64,000 nucleotides of DNA from Streptomyces sp. GESEQ-35 (lineage in GTDB: Bacteria; Actinomycetota; Actinomycetes; Streptomycetales; Streptomycetaceae), in NCBI RefSeq assembly GCF_017948485.1, contig NZ_JAFFSX010000003.1:372001-436000 (forward strand). The letters run 5' to 3'. The translations under genes and the position numbers were made by a program. Shown here piece by piece: positions 17,439 to 26,045 of the stretch. Positions within the stretch are counted from its first letter, which is position 1. The number at the start of each line of letters is the position of its first letter. The notes under the pieces are model-generated. The model saw only the letters and a list, made by a program, of their open reading frames with translations. It ran no database searches and was not told the DNA's origin.

Positions 17439-17540
17439 ATGCGCGAAGAAGGAAAAATCAGCGCATTCCTCCTCGATGACCATGAGGCCGTCCGGCGAGG
17501 CGGGAACGACGGCCGGCGCCACTTCGAGGACGTCCTGTGA
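17439..17540 (+). pseudogene. Remnant of a NarL/LuxR-type response regulator
   Basis: A 33-codon frame reads MREEGKISAFLLDDHEAVRR and then GGNDGRRHFEDVL before TGA. The first 21 residues are a textbook receiver-domain N-terminus, including the acidic pair DDHE; intact relatives continue for about 200 more residues through the phosphorylated Asp and an HTH. Here the sequence changes abruptly after RRG and stops. I recall an intact response regulator at this position, between bkd and an APH-like gene, in S. coelicolor. The simplest reading is an internal deletion that fused the start to unrelated or C-terminal codons. Confidence 0.6.
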
Positions 17541-17602
17541 CCGAAAGCGACCACCGACGACTTGCTGTGACAACGCCCAGCTCACGGGCCCGGATCGTGC
17601 CC

Positions 17603-17608
17603 TAGCAT
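17603..17608 (+). promoter_or_regulatory. Candidate -10 element, leaderless APH-like gene
   Basis: TAGCAT is followed by 7 bases and then GTG 17616. No ribosome-binding sequence is present, so a leaderless transcript is the best explanation. Confidence 0.5.
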
Positions 17609-17615
17609 CTGGCGC

Positions 17616-18647
17616 GTGCCGCGCCCCTGTGTACCACCCCTCATGCTCCACGCGCCCCCGCTGGGCGCCCTGCTCCGCCAGTACGCCGCCGGTTCCGCAC
17701 TCACCTGTGAGCCCGTCGACCAGGGGCTCCTCAACCGCGGCTACCGGCTCTGCACGAGTCGCGGCCGCTACTTCCTGAAGCACCACTTCGACCCCGAGAC
17801 CGCCGACCCGACCGCGATCGAACGCCGGCACCGTGCCACCCAGCGCCTCGCCGACCTCGGCGTCCCGGTGGCACCCCCACTCGCCGCGCGCGACGGGCGC
17901 ACGGTGGCGGTGGTCGGCGGCCACGTCTACGCCCTCCATCCATGGATCGAGGGACGGCACCGGCACGGCGGCCAGCTCAGCACGGAGCAGTGCGGACGGC
18001 TGGGGGCGCTGCTCGGAGTGGTGCACGCCAGCCTGGAGCGGGTGATGCCGGCCCACACGCGCAGGCGTACGGAGCCTGCCGAGGGCGCCGACCCCGCCGA
18101 CACCTTCGCCCTCATCGACGACCTGCTCGCCCGTGTACGCCGCCATCGCCCCGCCGACTCCTTCGACGAGCTGGCCCGGCACCGGCTGCTGGAGCGGCGC
18201 GTGCTCCTGGAGCGGCACGCGGACCGGCGTCCGCCGCACGGGGGCTCGGTGGGCTGGGTGCACGGCGACTTCCACCCGTTCAACCTGCTGTACCAGGGGG
18301 ACGCGCCCGCCGCGATCGTCGACTGGGACCGGCTCGGCGTACAGCCCCGCGCCGAGGAGGCCGTACGCGCCGCCATGATCTTCTTCGTGCGCCCCGCGGG
18401 CACGCTCGACCTGTCGAAGGTACGGGCGTACGCGCGCGCGTACCGGCGCACGGCGGGCGCCACGCCCTCCCAGCTCGCGGCGGCCGTGCACCGCGTGTGG
18501 TGGGAGCGCCTCAACGACTTCTGGATGCTGCGCTGGCACTACGAGCGCGGCGACACCCGCGCGGATCCCCAGTTCCCGGCCGCTTCGGCGCTCGCGGTGT
18601 GGTGGACACGGGAGTACGACGCGGTGTGCGAGGCGTTCAGCGACTGA
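17616..18647 (+). CDS. Aminoglycoside-phosphotransferase-family kinase
   Basis: A 343-residue protein kinase-like fold enzyme (APH family). A conserved Gly/Asn region (GLLNRGYRLCTSRGRYFLKH) supplies the nucleotide-binding lysine, the catalytic loop is VHGDFHPFNLLY and the metal-binding aspartate is in AIVDWDRLG. Such chromosomal members more often phosphorylate homoserine-, choline- or sugar-like metabolites than antibiotics, so resistance should not be assumed. It converges on the Ser/Thr kinase gene across a large hairpin. The TAGCAT element 7 bases upstream points to leaderless translation from GTG. Confidence 0.87.
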   Translation: MPRPCVPPLMLHAPPLGALLRQYAAGSALTCEPVDQGLLNRGYRLCTSRGRYFLKHHFDPETADPTAIERRHRATQRLADLGVPVAPPLAARDGRTVAVVGGHVYALHPWIEGRHRHGGQLSTEQCGRLGALLGVVHASLERVMPAHTRRRTEPAEGADPADTFALIDDLLARVRRHRPADSFDELARHRLLERRVLLERHADRRPPHGGSVGWVHGDFHPFNLLYQGDAPAAIVDWDRLGVQPRAEEAVRAAMIFFVRPAGTLDLSKVRAYARAYRRTAGATPSQLAAAVHRVWWERLNDFWMLRWHYERGDTRADPQFPAASALAVWWTREYDAVCEAFSD

Positions 18648-18696
18648 TGTCCGGGGCCCGGCAGAAGCGACCGATGTGCGGGGCCCTGCAAAGCAG

Positions 18697-18738
18697 CACG
18701 CGCGCGTGGAGCCCGTTTCCGGGCCGCACGCGCGCGTG
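18697..18738. terminator. Large interrupted hairpin made from repeated CACGCGCGCGTG palindromes
   Basis: The 12-base palindrome CACGCGCGCGTG occurs at 18697-18708 and 18727-18738. Between them GCCCG and CGGGC form an inner stem with a TTTC loop. Since each palindrome is its own complement, the two copies can pair, giving one long bidirectional hairpin between the convergent genes. Confidence 0.6.
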
Positions 18739-18761
18739 GACGCTGTCTTCTGGCCTGCCGA

Positions 18762-20327
<1,566 letters not shown>

Positions 20328-20611
20328 CAGTCCTCGCCGTCGTTTCTGCCCGCGGTGCGCGGTGTTGTTACGGTCTCCGTCGGCCACGCTACAGCCTCCG
20401 TGCAAGCCTCCGGTCCGGTACGGGCGCCCGTACCGGCATGAGACGGACCGGCCATCAAACCCGTAATCCGGGGTTGTGTGCAAATTCCGTGTACCGCCCG
20501 CACACCCCCTGTAACGCTTCCGCGACGCTTCTTTCGCGTACGGTCACGGATCGGGCACCACGCGGTGGGCAAGCTCACTAAAGGAGAACCCGAACGAGCA
20601 ACGCCGATGGG
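20328..20611 (-). promoter_or_regulatory. Upstream region of the kinase gene with a perfect 22-bp palindrome
   Basis: No gene is visible in these 284 bases. At 20415-20436 there is a perfect 22-bp palindrome with half-site CCGGTACGGGC, 88 bases before the kinase start. It could be an operator or form a cruciform. The rest contains no clear promoter that I can assign. Confidence 0.4.
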
Positions 20612-20645
20612 AAAGGGCCCGGCAGCCTGCGCTGCCGGGCCCTTT
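20612..20645. terminator. Perfect 15-bp hairpin terminator
   Basis: AAAGGGCCCGGCAGC (20612-20626), loop CTGC, then GCTGCCGGGCCCTTT (20631-20645). On the minus strand it lies 60 bases beyond the bpa stop and should end bpa transcription. Confidence 0.85.
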
Positions 20646-20655
20646 GCGTACGGGG

Positions 20656-20705
20656 TACAGGTCGTACGAATTACAGGTCGTGCGGGGTTACAGGTCGTAC
20701 GGGGT
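20656..20705. repeat. Three tandem 16-17-bp units at the end of bpa
   Basis: TACAGGTCGTACGAAT (20656-20671), TACAGGTCGTGCGGGGT (20672-20688) and TACAGGTCGTACGGGGT (20689-20705) are head to tail, and the next bases TACAAG begin a fourth. The bpa stop codon starts in the last unit, so the array may have grown from its C-terminal codons. Confidence 0.6.
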
Positions 20706-21244
20706 TACAAGTACGGCCCTCCCGCGTGGCCGCCCGGACCGTCCTCGCCCTGTTCGTGGCCGCCGACGCCCGGCGGGAGGGCGCGGCGCATCTGTTCCAG
20801 CTGCGCGCGGGCCGCCATCTGCTGGGCGAACAGAGTGGTCTGGATCCCGTGGAAGAGGCCTTCCAGCCAGCCGACCAACTGGGCCTGCGCGATACGCAGT
20901 TCCGCGTCGCTCGGGATCCCGTCGTCAGTGAAGGGCAGCGAGAGCCGCTCCAGTTCCTCCACGAGATCGGGGGCCAGACCGTCCTCCAGCTCCTTCACCG
21001 AGCTGGCGTGGATCTCCTTGAGCCGGACCCGGCTCGCCTCGTCCAGGGGAGCCGCGCGGACTTCTTCGAGCAGCTGCTTGATCATGCTGCCGATCCGCAT
21101 GACCTTGGCCGGCTGCTCGACCATCTCCGTCACGGGAACCTCGCGGGAGTCCTCGTCTCCTCCGCCGCCCAGCGCCATCCCGTCCTGGCCTACGACCAGG
21201 ATCTGCGGGTTCTCGGACGACCGTTCGTTCCTCGGCATCTCCAT
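20705..21244 (-). CDS. bpa: Bacterial proteasome activator Bpa/PafE
   Basis: A 179-residue ring-forming, ATP-independent activator of the actinobacterial 20S proteasome (formerly DUF2587). The central part (VPVTEMVEQPAKVMRIGSMI, then LPFTDDGIPSDAELRIAQAQ) matches the four-helix-bundle core. The very C-terminus is GGPYL, the HbYX-like tail that docks into the proteasome alpha ring; M. tuberculosis PafE ends in GQYL. The start is placed at ATG 21244 (MEMPRNERSS); a GTG at 21262 is in frame. The Gly-rich segment before the tail (VGGHEQGEDGPGGHAGGPYL) is the expected flexible linker. No proteasome genes are in this window. Confidence 0.92.
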   Translation of the reverse strand: MEMPRNERSSENPQILVVGQDGMALGGGGDEDSREVPVTEMVEQPAKVMRIGSMIKQLLEEVRAAPLDEASRVRLKEIHASSVKELEDGLAPDLVEELERLSLPFTDDGIPSDAELRIAQAQLVGWLEGLFHGIQTTLFAQQMAARAQLEQMRRALPPGVGGHEQGEDGPGGHAGGPYL

Positions 21245-21385
21245 GCCGCCATTCTCTCGCACCCGTACACCTCATCACCGTGGTGCCCCCGGTGGCAGCT
21301 GATCCACCGTTTTACGGTGCTCCGACTTCGACCCGGTGGCGCAACCCGGAATGCCTGAATGGCCAGCCGATGTGAGGCTTGTTCC

Positions 21386-21808
21386 GTGACTCCGTGGTGG
21401 CGGGTACTTCCGGGGCTGGTGGCGGGGGTGGTCCTGCTGCCGTGCGGGGATGTCTCGTACGGGAGCGTCCAGTCGTACGGGGCTGTCTCGTCGTACGACA
21501 TCCAGGTCAGCGCCTCCGCCTCACCCTCCGAGGAGCCGTCCCGGGCCGGGAGCCGGGCCGGTGAGGGGCGGGAGCGGCCTGGGCGGCAGGGCGCGGCGGA
21601 GCCGGTGGAGGAGGCGACCCGGGCGACCCGGCGGCCTCAGCACCAGCCGACGTCCACCGCCCCGCCGCAGCCCGTGAAGCAGGCTGCGGCGGAGGCCGAG
21701 AGCCCCGCAGAACCCGTACTGCGGATCCTGCCGCTAGGCAGCGGCCTGGTCCTCATCGGACTCGGACTGGGGCTCGCATTGCTGGGGCTGCGTCTGCGAA
21801 GGCGCTGA
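21386..21808 (+). CDS. Hypothetical exported protein with N- and C-terminal hydrophobic segments
   Basis: About 140 residues from GTG 21386, which has GAGG 9 bases upstream; an ATG at 21359 is in frame without support. An N-terminal signal-like segment (WWRVLPGLVAGVVLLPCG) is followed by a low-complexity Ser/Glu/Arg/Pro region of about 80 residues and then LPLGSGLVLIGLGLGLALLG ending in RLRRR. A hydrophobic stretch plus terminal arginines after a Leu-Pro motif recalls sortase substrates, but LPLGS is not a known sortase signal. I do not recognise the family. Codon bias looks coding. It diverges from bpa. Confidence 0.6.
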   Translation: MTPWWRVLPGLVAGVVLLPCGDVSYGSVQSYGAVSSYDIQVSASASPSEEPSRAGSRAGEGRERPGRQGAAEPVEEATRATRRPQHQPTSTAPPQPVKQAAAEAESPAEPVLRILPLGSGLVLIGLGLGLALLGLRLRRR

Positions 21809-21813
21809 GCACC

Positions 21814-21869
21814 AGCGCCCCAAAGGGGCGCGGGGAACTGCGCGACCAGCCACGACGGCCCCGCAGACG
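21814..21869 (-). repeat. Dispersed intergenic repeat, copy 2 (short form, inverted)
   Basis: On the minus strand it reads CGTCTGCGGGGCCGTCGTGG, CTGGTCGCGCAGTTCCCCGC and then the GCCCCTTTGGGGCGC hairpin, close to copy 1. It lies between the convergent hypothetical gene and quinone oxidoreductase gene. Confidence 0.75.
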
Positions 21870-21916
21870 GCCGACGGCCGATCACGGCACCCCGCGGGGC
21901 GCCTAGGGGACCGGCC

Positions 21917-22897
21917 CTAGGCCACGACCAACAGCACCTTTCCGACATGGCCGCTCTCCTCGACCACCCGGTGGGCAGCCGCCGCATCGCTCATCGGGAG
22001 CTCCCGGTCCACAACGGGGCGGACATGACCGGCGTCAAGAAGCGGCCAGACATGTTCGCGGACGGCCGCGACAATCGCCGCCTTCTCGCCAAGGGGACGC
22101 GCGCGCAGCGAGGTCGCGCTGATCGCGGCGCGCTTGGTGAGGAGGGCGGCGATGTTCAACTCGGCCTTGATGCCACCCTGCATACCGATGATCGCGAGCC
22201 GACCGTTGACGGCAAGGGCCTGAACGTTGCGATCAAGATACTTCGCGCCCATGTTGTCGAGGATGACGTCCGCGCCCGCACCGTCGGTGGCCTGCCTGAC
22301 CTCCTCGACGAAGTCCTGCTCGCGGTAGTTGATCAGAATGTCGGCGCCCAGCTCGGCGCAGCGCTCCAGCTTCTCCTTGGTGCCCGCGGTGACAGCGACC
22401 TTGGCACCGACGGCCTTGGCGAGCTGGATCGCCATGGTGCCGATGCCGCTGGAGCCGCCGTGCACGAGGAGGGTCTCGCCGGGACGGAGGTGAGCGATCA
22501 TGAAGACGTTCGACCAGACCGTGGAGGTCACCTCGGGCAGTGCGGCGGCCTGCTTGAGGTCGAGGCCCTGGGGTACGGGGAGCAGCTGGCCGGCCGGGAC
22601 GGCGACCTTCTCGGCGTAGCCGCCGCCGGCGAGCAGCGCGCACACCTCGTCGCCGACCGCCCAGCCGGAGACACCGGGGCCGAGCGCGGTGATCCGCCCG
22701 GAGCACTCGAGGCCGGGGTAGGGGGATGCGCCAGGCGGCGGGTTGTAGAAGCCCTGGCGTTGCAGGATGTCGGCGCGGTTGACGGCGCCGGCCACCACCT
22801 CGACCAGCACCTCGCCCTCGCCGGGGGCGGGATCGGGGACCTCGTTCCACACCAGCGCCTCGGGCCCACCAGGTTCGGGAATCGTGATCGCATGCAT
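21917..22897 (-). CDS. NAD(P)H-quinone oxidoreductase, zinc-less MDR family (PIG3-like)
   Basis: A 326-residue medium-chain dehydrogenase/reductase of the quinone oxidoreductase branch, which reduces quinones or enones with NADPH. The GroES-like N-terminal domain lacks the zinc ligands; the Rossmann motif is VHGGSSGIGTMAIQLAKAVG, and FYNPPPGASPYPGLECSG is characteristic of the PIG3/TP53I3 group. ATG 22897 starts the conserved MHAITIPEPGGPEALVW; the longer frame to 23158 overlaps the next promoter and is not used. A TAGCGT hexamer 7 bases before the ATG suggests a leaderless transcript. Confidence 0.92.
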   Translation of the reverse strand: MHAITIPEPGGPEALVWNEVPDPAPGEGEVLVEVVAGAVNRADILQRQGFYNPPPGASPYPGLECSGRITALGPGVSGWAVGDEVCALLAGGGYAEKVAVPAGQLLPVPQGLDLKQAAALPEVTSTVWSNVFMIAHLRPGETLLVHGGSSGIGTMAIQLAKAVGAKVAVTAGTKEKLERCAELGADILINYREQDFVEEVRQATDGAGADVILDNMGAKYLDRNVQALAVNGRLAIIGMQGGIKAELNIAALLTKRAAISATSLRARPLGEKAAIVAAVREHVWPLLDAGHVRPVVDRELPMSDAAAAHRVVEESGHVGKVLLVVA

Positions 22898-22904
22898 GGG
22901 CAGG

Positions 22905-22910
22905 ACGCTA
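22905..22910 (-). promoter_or_regulatory. Candidate -10 element, leaderless quinone oxidoreductase gene
   Basis: TAGCGT on the minus strand, 7 bases before ATG 22897. Confidence 0.45.
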
Positions 22911-23051
22911 CTCCCCTGCTCCTCGGGCTCCGGTCCTATGCCGCTAGGTCCTTGGGCGGGACCGTGAAGAAAAACCTGTGCACCACCGATGAGTTTGATG
23001 GACGGTAAAGGTCTCCCCATGCGTAACCCACGAACGCGGAAGGAAACCACC

Positions 23052-24080
23052 ATGAGCCAGCAGACCTCAGGCCTGGCCATCGAGACCGCGGGCCTGGTGA
23101 AGACGTTCGGCGAGACCAGGGCCGTGGACGGCGTCGACCTCGCCGTCCCCGCCGGCACGGTCTACGGCGTCCTCGGTCCGAACGGCGCCGGAAAGACCAC
23201 CGCAGTGAAGATGCTCGCCACACTCCTGCGCCCCGACGGCGGCCAGGCCCATGTCTTCGGGCACGATGTCGTGCGCGAAGCCGACGAGGTGCGCAGCCGG
23301 GTCAGCCTCACCGGCCAGTACGCGTCCGTGGACGAGGACCTCACCGGCACCGAGAACCTGGTCCTGCTCGGCCGCCTGCTCGGGCACCACAAGAAGGCCG
23401 CCCGGGACCGGGCCGCGCAGCTTCTGGAAGCCTTCGGGCTGACGGACGCGGCCGGAAAGCAGGTCAAGAACTACTCGGGCGGCATGCGGCGCCGTATCGA
23501 CATCGCCGCATCCATCCTGAACACCCCCGAGCTGCTGTTCCTCGACGAGCCGACGACCGGGCTCGACCCACGCAGCCGCAACCAGGTCTGGGACATCGTG
23601 CGCGCGGTGGTCGCCCAGGGCACGACGGTGCTGCTGACCACGCAGTATCTGGACGAGGCCGACCAGTTGGCCTCCCGGATCGCCGTCATCGACAAGGGCA
23701 AGGTGATCGCGGAGGGCACCAAGGGCGAGCTGAAGGCGTCCGTCGGAGCCGGGTCCGTACATCTGCGCCTGCGTGATCCGGCGCAGCGGCCACAGGCCGA
23801 GCAGGTGCTGCGGCTGGCCCTGGACGCGGAGGTGAAACTGGAGCCCGATCCCGTGGCCCTGACCGCACGCGTGGGCGGCGGTGCGGCCAACGGACAGGGC
23901 GCGGCCGAGCAGGCGGCCCGGGCACTCTCCGAGCTGGCCCGCGGCGGCATCGTCGTCGACAACTTCTCGCTGGGCCAGCCCAGCCTGGACGAGGTCTTCC
24001 TCGCCCTCACCGGCCATGGCACAGGCGCCACCGACGATGCAAAGACGAGCGACGACGTGAAGGACGGGGCAGCAGCATGA
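23052..24080 (+). CDS. ABC exporter ATP-binding protein, DrrA type
   Basis: A 342-residue ABC ATPase. Walker A is GPNGAGKTT, the signature is NYSGGMRRR, Walker [13 protein letters not shown], and the switch region [10 protein letters not shown]. The extra C-terminal domain (about 240-320) is that of the daunorubicin-resistance DrrA group, which energises export of hydrophobic compounds. ATG 23052 has GAAGGAA before it; the frame start at 22989 is unsupported. Its stop overlaps the permease start (ATGA), so the pair works as one exporter. Substrate unknown. Confidence 0.93.
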   Translation: MSQQTSGLAIETAGLVKTFGETRAVDGVDLAVPAGTVYGVLGPNGAGKTTAVKMLATLLRPDGGQAHVFGHDVVREADEVRSRVSLTGQYASVDEDLTGTENLVLLGRLLGHHKKAARDRAAQLLEAFGLTDAAGKQVKNYSGGMRRRIDIAASILNTPELLFLDEPTTGLDPRSRNQVWDIVRAVVAQGTTVLLTTQYLDEADQLASRIAVIDKGKVIAEGTKGELKASVGAGSVHLRLRDPAQRPQAEQVLRLALDAEVKLEPDPVALTARVGGGAANGQGAAEQAARALSELARGGIVVDNFSLGQPSLDEVFLALTGHGTGATDDAKTSDDVKDGAAA

Positions 24081-24925
24081 GCACCGCGACCACCACCACC
24101 GAAGCCAAGGAACTCGCCCCCGTCAGCGCCGAGTCGCTCGCCGAGCTGCTCATCGCCGGCGAACGACCGCCGCGACCCAGCGCCCTGTCGGCCTCCCTCA
24201 CCTTCGGCTGGCGGGCGATCCTCAAGATCAAGCACGTTCCGGAGCAGCTCTTCGACGTCACCGCGTTCCCGATCATGATGGTGCTGATGTACACGTACCT
24301 GTTCGGGGGCGCCCTGGCCGGTTCCCCGAAGGAGTACATCCAGTTCCTGCTGCCCGGCATCCTGGTGATGTCGGTCGTGATGATCACGATGTACACGGGC
24401 GTCTCGGTCAACACGGACATCGAGAAGGGTGTCTTCGACCGCTTCCGTACGCTGCCGATCTGGCGGCCGTCGGTGATGGTCGGCTATCTGCTCGGCGACG
24501 CCCTGCGCTACACCATCGCGTCCATCGTGATGCTCACCGTCGGCATCATCCTCGGCTACCGGCCGGACAGCGTCGGCGGAGTGCTCGCCGGGATCGCGCT
24601 GCTGGTCGCCTTCTCGTTCGCGTTCTCGTGGATCTGGACCATGTTCGGGCTGATGCTGCGCTCCGAGAAGTCGGTGATGGGCGTCAGCATGATGGTGATC
24701 TTCCCGCTGACCTTCCTGTCCAACGTCTTCGTCGACCCGAGCACCATGCCGGGCTGGCTCCAGGCCTTCGTCAACAACAGCCCGATCACCCATGTGTCCT
24801 CGGCGGTCCGCGGACTGATGGCGGGCGACTGGCCGGCCGACGAGATCGCCTGGTCGCTGGGCTGGGCGGGCCTGTTCGTGCTGGTCTTCGGGCCGATCAC
24901 GATGCGGCTGTACAACCGCAAGTAG
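24077..24925 (+). CDS. ABC-2 type exporter permease, DrrB type
   Basis: A 282-residue membrane partner of the preceding ATPase with six predicted helices (for example [20 protein letters not shown] and [13 protein letters not shown]). The ABC-2 signature region around [20 protein letters not shown] is characteristic of DrrB/NodJ permeases. Translation is coupled to the ATPase by the ATGA overlap. Ends convergent to the potassium channel gene, separated by a tandem 13-bp duplication. Confidence 0.93.
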   Translation: MSTATTTTEAKELAPVSAESLAELLIAGERPPRPSALSASLTFGWRAILKIKHVPEQLFDVTAFPIMMVLMYTYLFGGALAGSPKEYIQFLLPGILVMSVVMITMYTGVSVNTDIEKGVFDRFRTLPIWRPSVMVGYLLGDALRYTIASIVMLTVGIILGYRPDSVGGVLAGIALLVAFSFAFSWIWTMFGLMLRSEKSVMGVSMMVIFPLTFLSNVFVDPSTMPGWLQAFVNNSPITHVSSAVRGLMAGDWPADEIAWSLGWAGLFVLVFGPITMRLYNRK

Positions 24926-24948
24926 TTCAGTCCTGTAGTTCAGTCCTG
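24923..24948. repeat. Tandem 13-bp duplication across two stop codons
   Basis: TAGTTCAGTCCTG occurs twice in tandem (24923-24935, 24936-24948). The first copy begins with the permease TAG; the second contains the TCA that is the channel gene's TGA on the other strand. Confidence 0.75.
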
Positions 24949-26037
24949 AGGCAAGGGGCGGACGTCGGGTGCGATCTGCGTGCCCGGCGTCACCCGCACG
25001 ATGGTGATCAGCCGGTCCGTCAGCTCCAGCGTCCCGATGGCCGGATCGTCGTATCCGAGCACCCGATGCCCTCGTACGACACTCACCACCAGGTCGTCCG
25101 TCTGCCGTGGGCCCTTGCCCACCTCGGCCTTTATGACCGGCCGTTCGACGATGTCGAGCCCGCTGCCCTGCTGGATGAGGTCCTCCATGACCATGCCGGC
25201 GGCGGGGCTGAGCACGGAGAGGCCGAGTAGCCGACCGGCCGCGCTGGCGCTGGTGATGACCGCATCGGCGCCGGACTGCTTCAGCAACGGCGCGTTCTCC
25301 TCCTCCCGCACCGCGGCCACGATCTTGGCGGCGCGATTGAGCTGCCGGGCCGTCAGTGTGACGAGGACGGCCGTGTCATCACGCTGGGTCGCGATGATGA
25401 CCTTCCGCGCCTTGTGCACCTCGGCCCGCTTCAGCACGTCGCTGCGTGTCGCATCGCCGACAATTCCCGCATACCCATGGGCTGTCGCGGCGTCGATCGC
25501 CTTGGAGCTGGGGTCGACCACGACGACCTGTTCCGCCTTGAGCCCCGACGCACACACGGTCTGGATCGCCGAGCGCCCCTTCGTCCCGAAACCGACGACA
25601 ACGGTGTGATCGCGCAAGGCGGACCTCCAGCGGGTCAAGCGCCATTCGTCCCGGGTCCGTTCGGTGAGAACCTCGAGCGTGGTGCCGACCAGGATGATCA
25701 GAAACATGACGCGCAATGGCGTGATGACGAAGATATTGGTGAGCCGGGCGGCATCGCTGACCGGGGTGATGTCGCCGTATCCGGTGGTGGATAGGGTGAC
25801 GGTCGCGTAGTACCAGGCGTCGAGGAAGTCGACGGAGCCGTCGGAGTTGTCGTTGTAGCCGTCGTGGTCGGCGTAGACGATGAGCGCGGTCACCACGAGG
25901 ACCAGCAGGGCGATCGACAGCCGTTTTGCGACCTGCCGGAAGGGGTGCTCGACCACCTTCCGCGGGAGTTTCACCCGATGGGTTGTGAGATGTTCACCCG
26001 CCTCGCGGGCGATCACATCATGGCCCGGTTGTTTCAC
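24940..26037 (-). CDS. Potassium channel with RCK (TrkA-N) domain
   Basis: A 365-residue two-helix potassium channel: TM1 around LSIALLVLVVTALIVYA, pore loop with filter STTGYGDITP, TM2 around FVITPLRVMFLIILVGTTLE, then a cytoplasmic RCK domain with the Rossmann motif VVVGFGTKGRSAIQTV and a TrkA-C-like end. It should mediate gated K+ flux regulated by nucleotide or Ca2+. GTG 26037 overlaps the MoeA stop (GTGA) and has GAGGTG upstream; an in-frame GTG at 26046 and an initiation codon at 26070 are alternatives. A perfect parS site covers the start codon. Confidence 0.9.
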   Translation of the reverse strand: MKQPGHDVIAREAGEHLTTHRVKLPRKVVEHPFRQVAKRLSIALLVLVVTALIVYADHDGYNDNSDGSVDFLDAWYYATVTLSTTGYGDITPVSDAARLTNIFVITPLRVMFLIILVGTTLEVLTERTRDEWRLTRWRSALRDHTVVVGFGTKGRSAIQTVCASGLKAEQVVVVDPSSKAIDAATAHGYAGIVGDATRSDVLKRAEVHKARKVIIATQRDDTAVLVTLTARQLNRAAKIVAAVREEENAPLLKQSGADAVITSASAAGRLLGLSVLSPAAGMVMEDLIQQGSGLDIVERPVIKAEVGKGPRQTDDLVVSVVRGHRVLGYDDPAIGTLELTDRLITIVRVTPGTQIAPDVRPLPQD

Positions 26038-26045
26038 GTGAAACA
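26030..26045. promoter_or_regulatory. parS: parS site (ParB binding)
   Basis: TGTTTCACGTGAAACA is an exact match to the 16-base palindromic parS consensus used by chromosomal ParB proteins, including Streptomyces. It lies inside coding sequence, covering the last MoeA codons and the start codon of the potassium channel. In Streptomyces such sites cluster around oriC. Confidence 0.9.

Noticed and set aside
17616..18647. Aminoglycoside resistance gene
   Set aside because: APH-fold chromosomal members mostly act on other substrates; no resistance context.
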